A stretch of DNA of 54,234 bases from positions 1 through 54,234 of the forward strand of contig JAJDUT010000118.1 in assembly GCA_022826515.1 (NCBI GenBank). The letters are read 5' to 3'. A model generated the notes under the pieces. It made no database searches. It was not told the origin of the DNA and was given only the letters and a program-made list of their open reading frames with translations. The position numbers and the translations under genes were made by a program. Position 1 is the first letter of the stretch, and the number at the start of each line of letters is the position of its first letter. Shown here piece after piece: positions 1 through 7,480 of the stretch. Origin of the DNA: Candidatus Latescibacterota bacterium (GTDB taxonomy: Bacteria; Latescibacterota; UBA2968; UBA8231).

Positions 1-1464
1 TGCGGCTTCGGGCGCGGCGTGGCCGATCATTAGGCCGCGGGTGGCGCCCGAGAAGCGGCCATCAGTGACCAAAGCCACGGAATCGCCCAGACCTGCCCCC
101 ACGATGGCACCGGTGACGGCTAGCATCTCGCGCATACCCGGCCCACCCTTGGGGCCTTCGTAGCGGATGACGACCACGTCGCCGGGCTGAATGCGGCCTT
201 GCTCAATGGCTGGCATGACTTCGTCTTCGCTGTCGAAGACGCGGGCTGGGCCTTGGTGCTGGGCGCGTTCGTGGCCGGCTAATTTCACCACTGCGCCCTC
301 GGGGGCGAGATTGCCCTTGAGTATGACTAGACCCCCCGATTTTTTCAGCGGTTTATCGACCGGGACCACGACCTGCTGGTCGGGGGTTTCCACGGCGCGG
401 TCGGCTTCTTGACCAACGGTGCGGCCCGATACTGTGAGGGCGTCATCGTGCAGCAGGCCAGCTTCTTTAAGGCGGCGGGCTACTAGGGCGATGCCACCGG
501 CTTTGTCCAAGTCGGGGGCGACAAAGCGGCCGCCGGGCTTGAGATCGACCATGAGTGGGGTGGAACTGCTCAAGGTCTGGAAGTCCTCAATGTCCAATTC
601 CAATCCGGCTTCCCGGGCGATGGCCAGAAAATGCAGCACGCCGTTGGTCGAGCCGCCAGTAGTGGCAATGGAGCGGATGGCGTTGTCGAGGGCGGGGCGA
701 GTGATGATTTGCGAGGGTGTGCAATTGCGGCGCACTAGCTCGACGGCTAGGGTCCCAACTTGGGTGCCGACGGCTTCCTTGCGCGGGTCGGTGGCTGGTA
801 CCGAGCTAGAGCCCATGAGGGCCACGCCCAAGATCTCGGCCGCGGTGGCCATGGTATTGGCGGTGAATTGACCGCCGCAGGAGCCGGCTCCGGGGCAGGC
901 GTTTTCTTCGATGAGGCGCAATTGGTCGTCGTCGATGCGGCCAGTGGCGTGAGCGCCGATGGCTTCGTACACGTCTTGGATGGTGATGTCAACTTGGTCG
1001 TGGCGACCGGGCATAATGGATCCGCCGTAGAGCAGCACCGAGGGGATGTCCAAGCGGCACATGGCCATAATGGCCCCTGGGGTGGTCTTGTCGCAGCCGG
1101 TGAGAGCGACAAAGCCGTCGAGCATGTGACCGCGCACCACCAGTTCCATGGAGTCGGCGATGACTTCGCGCGAGATGAGCGAGGTTTTCATGCCTTCGGT
1201 GCCCATGGTGATGCCGTCGGAGATCACCACCGTATTGAATTCAAGGGGGGTGCCTCCAGCTTGGCGGATACCGGCCTTGACGTGCTCGGCTAGGCCGCGC
1301 AGGCCAAAGTTGCAGGGGCCTAGCTCGGTCCAAGTATTGGCGATGCCGATGAGGGGTTTGCGCAGGGCGTCGGCGTCGAAGCCGGCAGCCCGGTACATGG
1401 CGCGGGCCCCGGCTCGGGACGGGCCTTGGGTGATGTTCTTGCTGATAGGGATGGATTCGGTCAT
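1..1464 (-). CDS. ilvD: Dihydroxy-acid dehydratase, C-terminus cut by window edge
   Basis: Dehydrates 2,3-dihydroxy-isovalerate and 2,3-dihydroxy-methylvalerate in valine/isoleucine synthesis; cytoplasmic Fe-S enzyme. The frame is open from ATG at 1464 to the window edge, giving 488 residues of a family of about 560, so roughly 70-80 C-terminal residues are missing. The start MTESIPISKNITQG is typical, and C51, C124 (in GCDKTTPG) and C196 (in PGAGSCGGQFTAN) match the three cysteines of the [2Fe-2S] type. No other branched-chain pathway gene is visible nearby. Family assignment is firm; cluster type is inferred from cysteine spacing. Confidence 0.96.
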   Translation of the reverse strand, partial: MTESIPISKNITQGPSRAGARAMYRAAGFDADALRKPLIGIANTWTELGPCNFGLRGLAEHVKAGIRQAGGTPLEFNTVVISDGITMGTEGMKTSLISREVIADSMELVVRGHMLDGFVALTGCDKTTPGAIMAMCRLDIPSVLLYGGSIMPGRHDQVDITIQDVYEAIGAHATGRIDDDQLRLIEENACPGAGSCGGQFTANTMATAAEILGVALMGSSSVPATDPRKEAVGTQVGTLAVELVRRNCTPSQIITRPALDNAIRSIATTGGSTNGVLHFLAIAREAGLELDIEDFQTLSSSTPLMVDLKPGGRFVAPDLDKAGGIALVARRLKEAGLLHDDALTVSGRTVGQEADRAVETPDQQVVVPVDKPLKKSGGLVILKGNLAPEGAVVKLAGHERAQHQGPARVFDSEDEVMPAIEQGRIQPGDVVVIRYEGPKGGPGMREMLAVTGAIVGAGLGDSVALVTDGRFSGATRGLMIGHAAPEAA

Positions 1465-1571
1465 GGTATGTGCTTTCTGCTGTGAGGAAGTGGAACGAAA
1501 GACGGATAGTAGCGTCTGAGTTTTACCCCGTCAACTGAGGTATAGCTGTCCTCAATTATTCACGCTCTGAT

Positions 1572-1601
1572 CCGCAGATGGGCGCAGATAGACGCAGAAT
1601 A
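1572..1601. repeat. Three imperfect 10-bp direct repeats
   Basis: Three consecutive decamers built on CGCAGA (ccgcagatgg, gcgcagatag, acgcagaata) lie between the divergent ilvD and 1663 genes. The pattern resembles short CGCAGAT-type repeats scattered in many bacterial genomes. No function can be assigned. Confidence 0.5.
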
Positions 1602-1662
1602 GTATTTTTAAGACGATCTGTCTAGCCAATCGTTGTAGTATTGTCCTTCAAAGGAGGTCGTT

Positions 1663-2325
1663 ATGCACCAACTTCTGTCGTCTGTCGCGTTTCTCTGTCT
1701 GCTTGCCCTGCCGCTCGCCGCCCAAGAAGAGGCTCTCCACGGCACTTGGGAGGGGACTTATGTCGATGAGGAAAGCAACAAGATTACCACGCGCCTGACC
1801 TTTGAGGCGGATGGAACCTTTGCGCTCGACCAAAACATCGAGGGGGGCGAAGGCGAAGGCGAATCTCCCATAGAGGCACTCTCTATCCAGTTCACCGGCA
1901 CTTATCGAGTTGCGGGCGACAGCCTCTGGGTTGATATAGCCGAATTGCACTATATCGTCGACGATGAGAAGATGAACTCCGCCGAGTTCCGCGAGTTCCT
2001 GGAGGAATCCTACACCGTCTTCGCCCGTGGCTTCGCCCGTTTAGCCGCGGACCTGGAGGGAATTTCCGACGAGGACTACCCGGCATTTGAACAGGCGTTC
2101 GTCGCTGAGTTCCTCGCCGAACTCGATACGGACGAGTTCCTCGCCGAGCTCGAATTCAGTAGAGCCGAGGGAATAAATAGTACCTATGCCATTGAAGGGG
2201 ACATCCTGTCCATCACTACTACGGACGAGTATGGGGTCGAAACCATGGAATTCCAGCGCACTGATGTCGCCAGCGCGGTTGCCCCAACTAGCTGGGGTGC
2301 CCTGAAAGCGGCTTGGCGTCCGTGA
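1663..2325 (+). CDS. Secreted hypothetical protein, lipocalin-like, with WGxLKA C-terminal tail
   Basis: 220 residues. A clear signal peptide (MHQLLSSVAFLCLLALPLAAQ) is followed by GTWEGTYVDEE and an LTFEADGTF stretch, the pattern of small lipocalin-like/DUF beta-barrel domains. The middle (about residues 100-165) is acidic and probably helical. The last 16 residues, AVAPTSWGALKAAWRP, are shared with the next gene and resemble the end of the CBM9-like protein at 45088. The start has a strong Shine-Dalgarno (AAAGGAGG). It is a tandem paralog of the gene at 2549. Function unknown; likely periplasmic or surface located. Confidence 0.8.
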   Translation: MHQLLSSVAFLCLLALPLAAQEEALHGTWEGTYVDEESNKITTRLTFEADGTFALDQNIEGGEGEGESPIEALSIQFTGTYRVAGDSLWVDIAELHYIVDDEKMNSAEFREFLEESYTVFARGFARLAADLEGISDEDYPAFEQAFVAEFLAELDTDEFLAELEFSRAEGINSTYAIEGDILSITTTDEYGVETMEFQRTDVASAVAPTSWGALKAAWRP

Positions 2326-2548
2326 ACTTCCCTTGAGAGGAACACTTTTTCCGAACTTAGGTGTTGTATATAGCACTAGGTCAATGAATGGAATCACTTA
2401 TTATGGGAAGCAAGTCGATCCTCAATTGGGAAGCATAGTGTCCCCGTGAGACGACACATTTCGATTAAAGAAAGGAGGTGATAACATGGCCAAATCAACC
2501 GTCAGCAAAGGCAGTGGGAAAGGCGGCAACCCCATAAAGGAGGCCTTC

Positions 2549-3193
2549 ATGCACCAGCTTCTGTCGTCTATCGCGTTCCTTTGCTTGCTCGCCCTGCCGC
2601 TCGCCGCTCAAGAAGAGGCCCTTCACGGCACTTGGGAGGGGACCTTCGTTGATGCCGAACTCGGCGAGGTGACCGTTCACCTGATCTTTAAGGAGGATGG
2701 CACTTTTAATCAGATCTACCAAGGTTCCGCGTTGTTAGAAGGCTTCGCTGATGACGAAGCCACGGGGGCAGAAGCGCTCATCATCGACTCCTTTCACCAA
2801 ACCGGCACCTACCAAGTCGCCGGAGACAGCCTCTGGGTTGACATAGATAATGCCTACTATGTAGTCGGCGGTGAGAGGGTCAAGGTCGTCGAGGTCGTGA
2901 TTCAATTCATCCGCGAAATGGCCCGTTTGGCCTTGGCCTTGGGCGAAATCTCCGAAGAGGACTATCCGGAGGCTGAACAGACGGTTATCGACGAGTTCCT
3001 AGCTGGATTCAATGAGGAAGAAATGCTTGCTGTACTTGCGGTGAGTGGAACCTATGCTGTTGAGGGAGACTCCTTGTTTCTCACTACTACTGAGGAGAGT
3101 GGGGTCGAAACCGTGGAACTCCACCGCATTGATGTCGCCAGCGCAGTTGCCCCAACTAGCTGGGGTGCCCTGAAAGCGGCTTGGCGTCGGTGA
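2549..3193 (+). CDS. Secreted hypothetical protein, tandem paralog of the 1663 gene
   Basis: 214 residues from ATG 2549 (MHQLLSSIAFLCLLALPLAAQ, near-identical signal peptide, AAAGGAGG upstream). An in-frame ATG at 2486 has an even better Shine-Dalgarno (AAAGGAGGTGAT) and would add 21 Lys/Gly-rich residues before the signal peptide; both starts may be used. The protein keeps the GTWEGTF and GTYQVAGDSLWVDID motifs of its neighbour, diverges in the acidic middle, and ends in the same AVAPTSWGALKAAWRR tail. A recent duplication with a diversified centre is the simplest reading. Function unknown. Confidence 0.8.
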   Translation: MHQLLSSIAFLCLLALPLAAQEEALHGTWEGTFVDAELGEVTVHLIFKEDGTFNQIYQGSALLEGFADDEATGAEALIIDSFHQTGTYQVAGDSLWVDIDNAYYVVGGERVKVVEVVIQFIREMARLALALGEISEEDYPEAEQTVIDEFLAGFNEEEMLAVLAVSGTYAVEGDSLFLTTTEESGVETVELHRIDVASAVAPTSWGALKAAWRR

Positions 3194-3202
3194 GCTTCTT
3201 CT

Positions 3203-4234
3203 TCAGTCGATCATTACTTTTTCGCGGCGTTGGGCGCTGTCGTACAAGGCGTCGAGTATTTGCATGAAGTGATAGGCGTCTTGGGCATCGACATCGGCTT
3301 TGACTTGACCGGCTACGGCGCGGGCGAAGTGTTCGATTTCGTGGTAGAAGGCTAGGCCGTCTGCGGGCGGTTGGGTGTGGGGCATGTCCGATTCTGTGGC
3401 GGCTTCTCGCGTGGCGAATTGCCCGTCTTCCCAGTGCCATATAACTCCCTGAGATAGAGCACCCTCGCTGCCGTACAATTCCACGGTCGTGGGGGTGTCG
3501 CAGTGCAGCCAGCGCGAGCAGTCTATCTGGATGGTCTTGTCGCCTTCTAGGCCGACTAGGCCGGAAAAATAATCCTCGGCCGCGCCCTCGGGGCCGTGGT
3601 ATAGCGGCTCAAGGGTGTGCTTGATGGCAAAGGCCCACTGCGGCTTGGGGCAGCCCATCCACCACCAAGCTAGGTCGAGTTCGTGCGAGGCGTGCTGGCC
3701 CAAAGCGCCGCCTTTGTGACCATACACATTGGTCCAGCTTTCAAAGCTGTCGGTCGGCGGGCGCGAGTTGAATTTGAGGAAAATGCGGGCGTGATACGGC
3801 TCGCCGATGCAGCCCTCTTGTACTGCAACGCGCAATTTGCGGTTGTGGGGAAAGTGGCGCATGAAGTAGCAGAATTGCAACGTGGTGCCGGCGCGCTCGG
3901 CCGCCGCTTCGAATTCCAAGATGTGCGCCGCTCGCACCGCGTGCGGCTTTTGCACCAAGACGTGTTTACCAGCGGCAAAAGCGTCCAGGACCATGGGGTA
4001 GCGGGCGGGCGGATTGACGGCTAGGAGTACGGCTTGGACTTGGTCGTCGGCCAGCAGGTCTTGGTAGGGGCCGTATTGGCGCGGTACGCCTTCTTCGCTG
4101 GCGACGCTGTTGCGGCGCGGCTCGTCTAAATCGGCCAAGGCGACGACATCGACTAGGGAGCTGGCCTGAGCCGCTTTGATGGCCTGTTGGCCAGCCCAGC
4201 CGCAGCCGACGACGCCGAGTTTGAGCAGTTCCAT
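3203..4234 (-). CDS. Gfo/Idh/MocA family NAD(P)-dependent oxidoreductase
   Basis: 343 residues. An N-terminal Rossmann motif GVVGCGWAG is followed by a QKPHAV motif at the place where the family usually has EKP, then the alpha/beta C-terminal domain. The family oxidises or reduces sugars, inositols and related polyols. The start is ATG 4234 (MELLKLG), five bases after the stop of the upstream gene and behind GGAGGAATAGAGGAA; the longer frame to 4297 would overlap that gene. It forms a two-gene operon with 4240-5061. Substrate unknown. Confidence 0.9.
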   Translation of the reverse strand: MELLKLGVVGCGWAGQQAIKAAQASSLVDVVALADLDEPRRNSVASEEGVPRQYGPYQDLLADDQVQAVLLAVNPPARYPMVLDAFAAGKHVLVQKPHAVRAAHILEFEAAAERAGTTLQFCYFMRHFPHNRKLRVAVQEGCIGEPYHARIFLKFNSRPPTDSFESWTNVYGHKGGALGQHASHELDLAWWWMGCPKPQWAFAIKHTLEPLYHGPEGAAEDYFSGLVGLEGDKTIQIDCSRWLHCDTPTTVELYGSEGALSQGVIWHWEDGQFATREAATESDMPHTQPPADGLAFYHEIEHFARAVAGQVKADVDAQDAYHFMQILDALYDSAQRREKVMID

Positions 4235-4239
4235 TTCCT

Positions 4240-5061
4240 CTATTCCTCCAGCCATTGATGATAGTGCGCTAGGGCCTCTGCCTGCACGTCGTCCCACTCG
4301 GTCAATAGCACCAAGCGAATGGTGAACGTCAGGTGTTGGCCGGCTTGGACATCGTCGCCGCCCAAGTGGAAGTACTGGGCGTTGTGGTAGCTGTTGTAAC
4401 CCGACAGGCCCAAGCAGTCGGCGGGGCGAGTCATGAGCAGAATGGCGTGGCCGTAGCGATGCTCTTGCAGAGTCAGGGCATGGGCGTAGTGCGGCCCCCG
4501 ACGCCAGTTGAGAGGATAGCCGTCGAGCCAGCGGCCGTCGCGGAACACGGCTTCGGCGTCTTCATCGCGCGCCCACGATTCGGCCTCGTTGTGGCCGTAC
4601 CACTGCTTTTGGTACCAAGTGACGCCTTCGGGGTGGGTGCGGTCGTCCTGCACGGGGAAGTACGGCGTGTAGTGGGGAGTAAAATAATTGGCGATAAAGA
4701 ATTCAAAACGTCGGTAATCGGCTGCTAGGCGGGCGCTGAAGGTGGCGTCGAGGCTATCGGGTCCCGCGATGCGGTAGTGCGCCTGCAGTTCGGCTTCTAC
4801 CGCAGGGCAGGCCGCCCAGCGCACCGCGACGCCATTGCCTTCTTGGGGCACTTGGTCTGGGGTGCGCTCGCGCGTGATTTCGAGTTGGCGGCCGTCGGCT
4901 AGGGTCCGGTAGATATTGAGCCAAGCAAAGTCGGGTCCTTCGTCGAGGTGAAAGCTGGTCAGGCCGGTCAGACGCAAGCCTTGGGGGCCGAGGACGGTGG
5001 CGATGCCTCGACCTAGAGGGGCTTGAAAGAGAGCAGGACGGGAGACGCGGGCGAAGGTCAT
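4240..5061 (-). CDS. Conserved hypothetical protein, probable beta-sandwich, sugar-related
   Basis: 273 residues, no signal peptide or membrane segment. It is rich in aromatic residues and histidines (ANYFTPHYTPYFPVQDDR, WYQKQWYGHNEAESWAR, SGYNSYHNAQYFHLGG), giving the look of a beta-sandwich carbohydrate-handling protein, possibly distantly like galactose-mutarotase-fold proteins; I do not recognise the family. It is the first gene of an operon with the Gfo/Idh oxidoreductase, so a role in handling the same substrate is plausible. The start follows TGAGGATTGT, and a perfect inverted repeat lies just upstream at 5071-5088. Confidence 0.7.
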   Translation of the reverse strand: MTFARVSRPALFQAPLGRGIATVLGPQGLRLTGLTSFHLDEGPDFAWLNIYRTLADGRQLEITRERTPDQVPQEGNGVAVRWAACPAVEAELQAHYRIAGPDSLDATFSARLAADYRRFEFFIANYFTPHYTPYFPVQDDRTHPEGVTWYQKQWYGHNEAESWARDEDAEAVFRDGRWLDGYPLNWRRGPHYAHALTLQEHRYGHAILLMTRPADCLGLSGYNSYHNAQYFHLGGDDVQAGQHLTFTIRLVLLTEWDDVQAEALAHYHQWLEE

Positions 5062-5070
5062 ACAATCCTC

Positions 5071-5088
5071 ACTTTTACAGGTAAAAGT
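5071..5088. promoter_or_regulatory. Perfect inverted repeat, candidate operator
   Basis: ACTTTTAC-AG-GTAAAAGT: two perfect 8-bp arms with a 2-bp centre, 10 bp upstream of the start codon at 5061 in the divergent region to the 5259 gene. Size and symmetry fit a dimeric repressor site; no regulator gene is adjacent. Confidence 0.35.
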
Positions 5089-5258
5089 TGCCGTTCGGAG
5101 AACTCATTCCAGCCGTAGCCGTCATGCGATCCGCTTGTACACCGGCCGGAAGCAATTGCGTTTGTAGGGTAAGTTTATATTGATTATTCAATTGAGCAAG
5201 AAAGACGTTTGTATTCTCAGCAACGCTTGACGCAACAAACGAGGGAAGGGATAACCCC

Positions 5259-6302
5259 ATGAAATTCATTTACTTCACCGACATTCACCTCGACTCCGGG
5301 ATAGACGCCTTCCAGGGATTTGAGTTGTGTGTGGAATCTATGCTGGAACATCAGCCTGAAGTCCTGATCAACGGCGGCGACGTGGGGCTCACGTCCGAGG
5401 CGCTAGCGCAATACGCCCAGACCATGGAGAGGGTATCTGTGCCGGTGCTGTTGAGCCACGGCAACCACGAAATGTGCAGCGGCTATCTGCCCCGGGAACA
5501 AGGGGGGACGGCGCACGCCAGCGCCGATATGGGCGGCGTACATTTTGTGCTGCTGGACGTAGTGCGCTATTTCGAGCCGACCGAGGACCATCCGTCCAAC
5601 TGGCACGTCTTGGCCGATGAGGGTCTGTTGGAGTGGCTGGCTGCAGATTTGGCGGAGCTGGATCGGTCTGCTCCACTGGTGGTGGCCAGCCATGTGCCGG
5701 TATCGACGACTTTTCCACAGCGCTCGGGTCAGGCACCGGATATGGCCTTTCCCACCAATGAGATTGCCGGGGCGCGGCGCTTGCTGGCGCTATTGCAGCC
5801 CTTTAAACGGGTGATCACCTTACATGGCCACCACCATGAAAACGATCGCCACTTTGTCGGCGCTATGGAGGTTATGACCACCGCGGCGGTGTCGGGCAAT
5901 TGGTGGAAGACAGCGCTGGAAAGCCGCGGCCCGCAAGGACGCGAACCGCAGGGGTATCGGGTGATCGAAGTCGATGCGGAAGGGGGTTTCAAGAGCCAGT
6001 ACCACGCTTTCCAGCCACACCAAGACGAAGCGGTGGAACTGTGTCGGCATCAGGCTTCGGGCCGCCGCTTTGTCAATGTGTTCGATGGTTCGCCGCGCAC
6101 GCAGGTCGAGGTGGGAGACTTGGGGCCATTAGCGCCGATCGATCCGCTGGCTGAATCGTCGCGTGATCTGGCGACGCACCTGTGGGAGTTGCCGGCCGAT
6201 TTTGACCGGCAGCAGGTGGAGGTGCGGGTGGTCTTTGAGGATGGGCGGGAGTGCAGTGGGGTGCTGGAGGAGCGGGTGTGGGAGTCAGCGCCCCCAGCCT
6301 AA
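5259..6302 (+). CDS. Calcineurin-like metallophosphoesterase
   Basis: 347 residues, no signal peptide. The metal-binding motifs occur in order: FTDIHLD (D8, H10), NGGDVG, LSHGNHEM, ASHVPVS and LHGHHHEN, all hallmarks of the dinuclear calcineurin-like phosphoesterase family. About 110 residues follow the last motif (from near residue 240), forming a probable beta-rich C-terminal domain. The start follows GAGGGAAGGGATAACCCC. It is transcribed alone, divergently from 4240-5061. The substrate (phosphomonoester, phosphodiester or nucleotide) cannot be read from sequence. Confidence 0.9.
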   Translation: MKFIYFTDIHLDSGIDAFQGFELCVESMLEHQPEVLINGGDVGLTSEALAQYAQTMERVSVPVLLSHGNHEMCSGYLPREQGGTAHASADMGGVHFVLLDVVRYFEPTEDHPSNWHVLADEGLLEWLAADLAELDRSAPLVVASHVPVSTTFPQRSGQAPDMAFPTNEIAGARRLLALLQPFKRVITLHGHHHENDRHFVGAMEVMTTAAVSGNWWKTALESRGPQGREPQGYRVIEVDAEGGFKSQYHAFQPHQDEAVELCRHQASGRRFVNVFDGSPRTQVEVGDLGPLAPIDPLAESSRDLATHLWELPADFDRQQVEVRVVFEDGRECSGVLEERVWESAPPA

Positions 6303-6328
6303 GGGCAAAGCGAATAACGACGCTTGCA

Positions 6329-6400
6329 CTACCACGGAGTGGCGATTACTTCCTCAAGCCCCTCGACTGCTTGCGCTGAAATCAGCGCGCCATCCCCGCC
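6329..6400 (-). pseudogene. Remnant of a second Ldh-family dehydrogenase C-terminus
   Basis: Read on the minus strand this stretch ends GDGALISAQAVEGLEEVIATPW-stop and is nearly identical in DNA to the last codons of the intact Ldh-type gene (8999-9060), except for a clean 15-bp in-frame gap and a few substitutions. Nothing upstream continues the gene because the Gfo/Idh gene stops at 6417. It is the tail of a deleted or recombined paralog. Confidence 0.75.
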
Positions 6401-6416
6401 CTTGAAGGCATTGAGA

Positions 6417-7466
6417 TTACCAATCTCGGCGGCCGACGTACAGGTTCCGATTGGTCATGGGGAGCGCGACGCGTTGCCCGCCCAATCGGTGCGACTCGAT
6501 CATGCCCATCAACATCTCTTGGCTCCGGCGAGCGAGGTGAACCGGCCCCTTGGTCTCGCGGTCTGTATCAATCGCCTCTGCGATGTCCGCGATGCCCATC
6601 ACTGTTCCAGTGGTGCGGGGTACATCTGGGAACGGGACCTCTTCAAAGAAGGTGTGGCTCTTTTTGCGGAATTGACATTCTCGGCTGTTGTTGAGGATGC
6701 GGATCTTCCCTTCGCTACCGCAGACCTCGAATTCGGGACCGGTGCCCGCGGTGTTATAGCCGTGGACGCCGTTGGCAAAACGGACGTAGCCACTGGTAAT
6801 CGTCGGATCGACATCCAGCCGATTGCCATCCCAATCCGCATCGCTACAGACGATGGTTCCCTGGACGAAATCGACTTCCGGGTCGCTGGCGAGGAAGAGC
6901 AGCATATCGGCCGCGTGCGTCAAGCCCCAAAGTGCCGAACTCGCGCCGTATTGGGCGATTGTGCACTGGATATTGCCGATTTCGCCGGCATCCACCAATT
7001 CGCGCACCTTGCGATAGACCGGCATATAGCGGCGTTGCGTGCCGTAGTTGAATTTGACCCCGTACTTTTGGACGATGTCGACCATCGCATCCGCTTCCTC
7101 CATCGAACAGCAGAGCGGCTTTTCGCAGTAGATGCCCTTGACGTTGTTTTCAGCGGCGAAAACCGTGATGTCCGCGTGCGGTCCGGGTCGGGTGGCGATG
7201 CAGACGATGTCCGGCTGCTCCTGTTCAATCATCTGTCGATAATCGGTGTAGGCGCGTTCGGCACCGTAGCGTTGCCGTATGGATTCCGCTTTCTCGGCGA
7301 CCACGTCCGAGACTGCGACGAGGTCGGTTCTGTCGCAGGCGACAGCGGCTGCGGCGTGCGAGAACGGTTGCCACAGAAAGCGATCTGGACGGCCTTCGAC
7401 TTCGTCGTCAATGGTCGCGCCCATCCGTCCACATCCGATCAGGCAGGCTCTGTAGGTGCGCGGCAT
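6417..7466 (-). CDS. Gfo/Idh/MocA family oxidoreductase
   Basis: 349 residues. The N-terminal GxGxxG (LIGCGRMGA) binds NAD(P); IATRPGPHAD and YCEKPLCCS give the usual EKP motif, and a C-terminal substrate domain follows. The start is ATG 7466 (MPRTYRA), with AAAGGAG seven bases upstream; an in-frame TTG at 7484 lies inside the sulfatase stop region. The gene is last in a minus-strand operon after the Ldh-type dehydrogenase and the sulfatase-like enzyme, which suggests stepwise breakdown of a modified sugar or sugar acid. Exact substrate unknown. Confidence 0.92.
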   Translation of the reverse strand: MPRTYRACLIGCGRMGATIDDEVEGRPDRFLWQPFSHAAAAVACDRTDLVAVSDVVAEKAESIRQRYGAERAYTDYRQMIEQEQPDIVCIATRPGPHADITVFAAENNVKGIYCEKPLCCSMEEADAMVDIVQKYGVKFNYGTQRRYMPVYRKVRELVDAGEIGNIQCTIAQYGASSALWGLTHAADMLLFLASDPEVDFVQGTIVCSDADWDGNRLDVDPTITSGYVRFANGVHGYNTAGTGPEFEVCGSEGKIRILNNSRECQFRKKSHTFFEEVPFPDVPRTTGTVMGIADIAEAIDTDRETKGPVHLARRSQEMLMGMIESHRLGGQRVALPMTNRNLYVGRRDW

Positions 7467-7480
7467 AATGTTCTCCTTTA

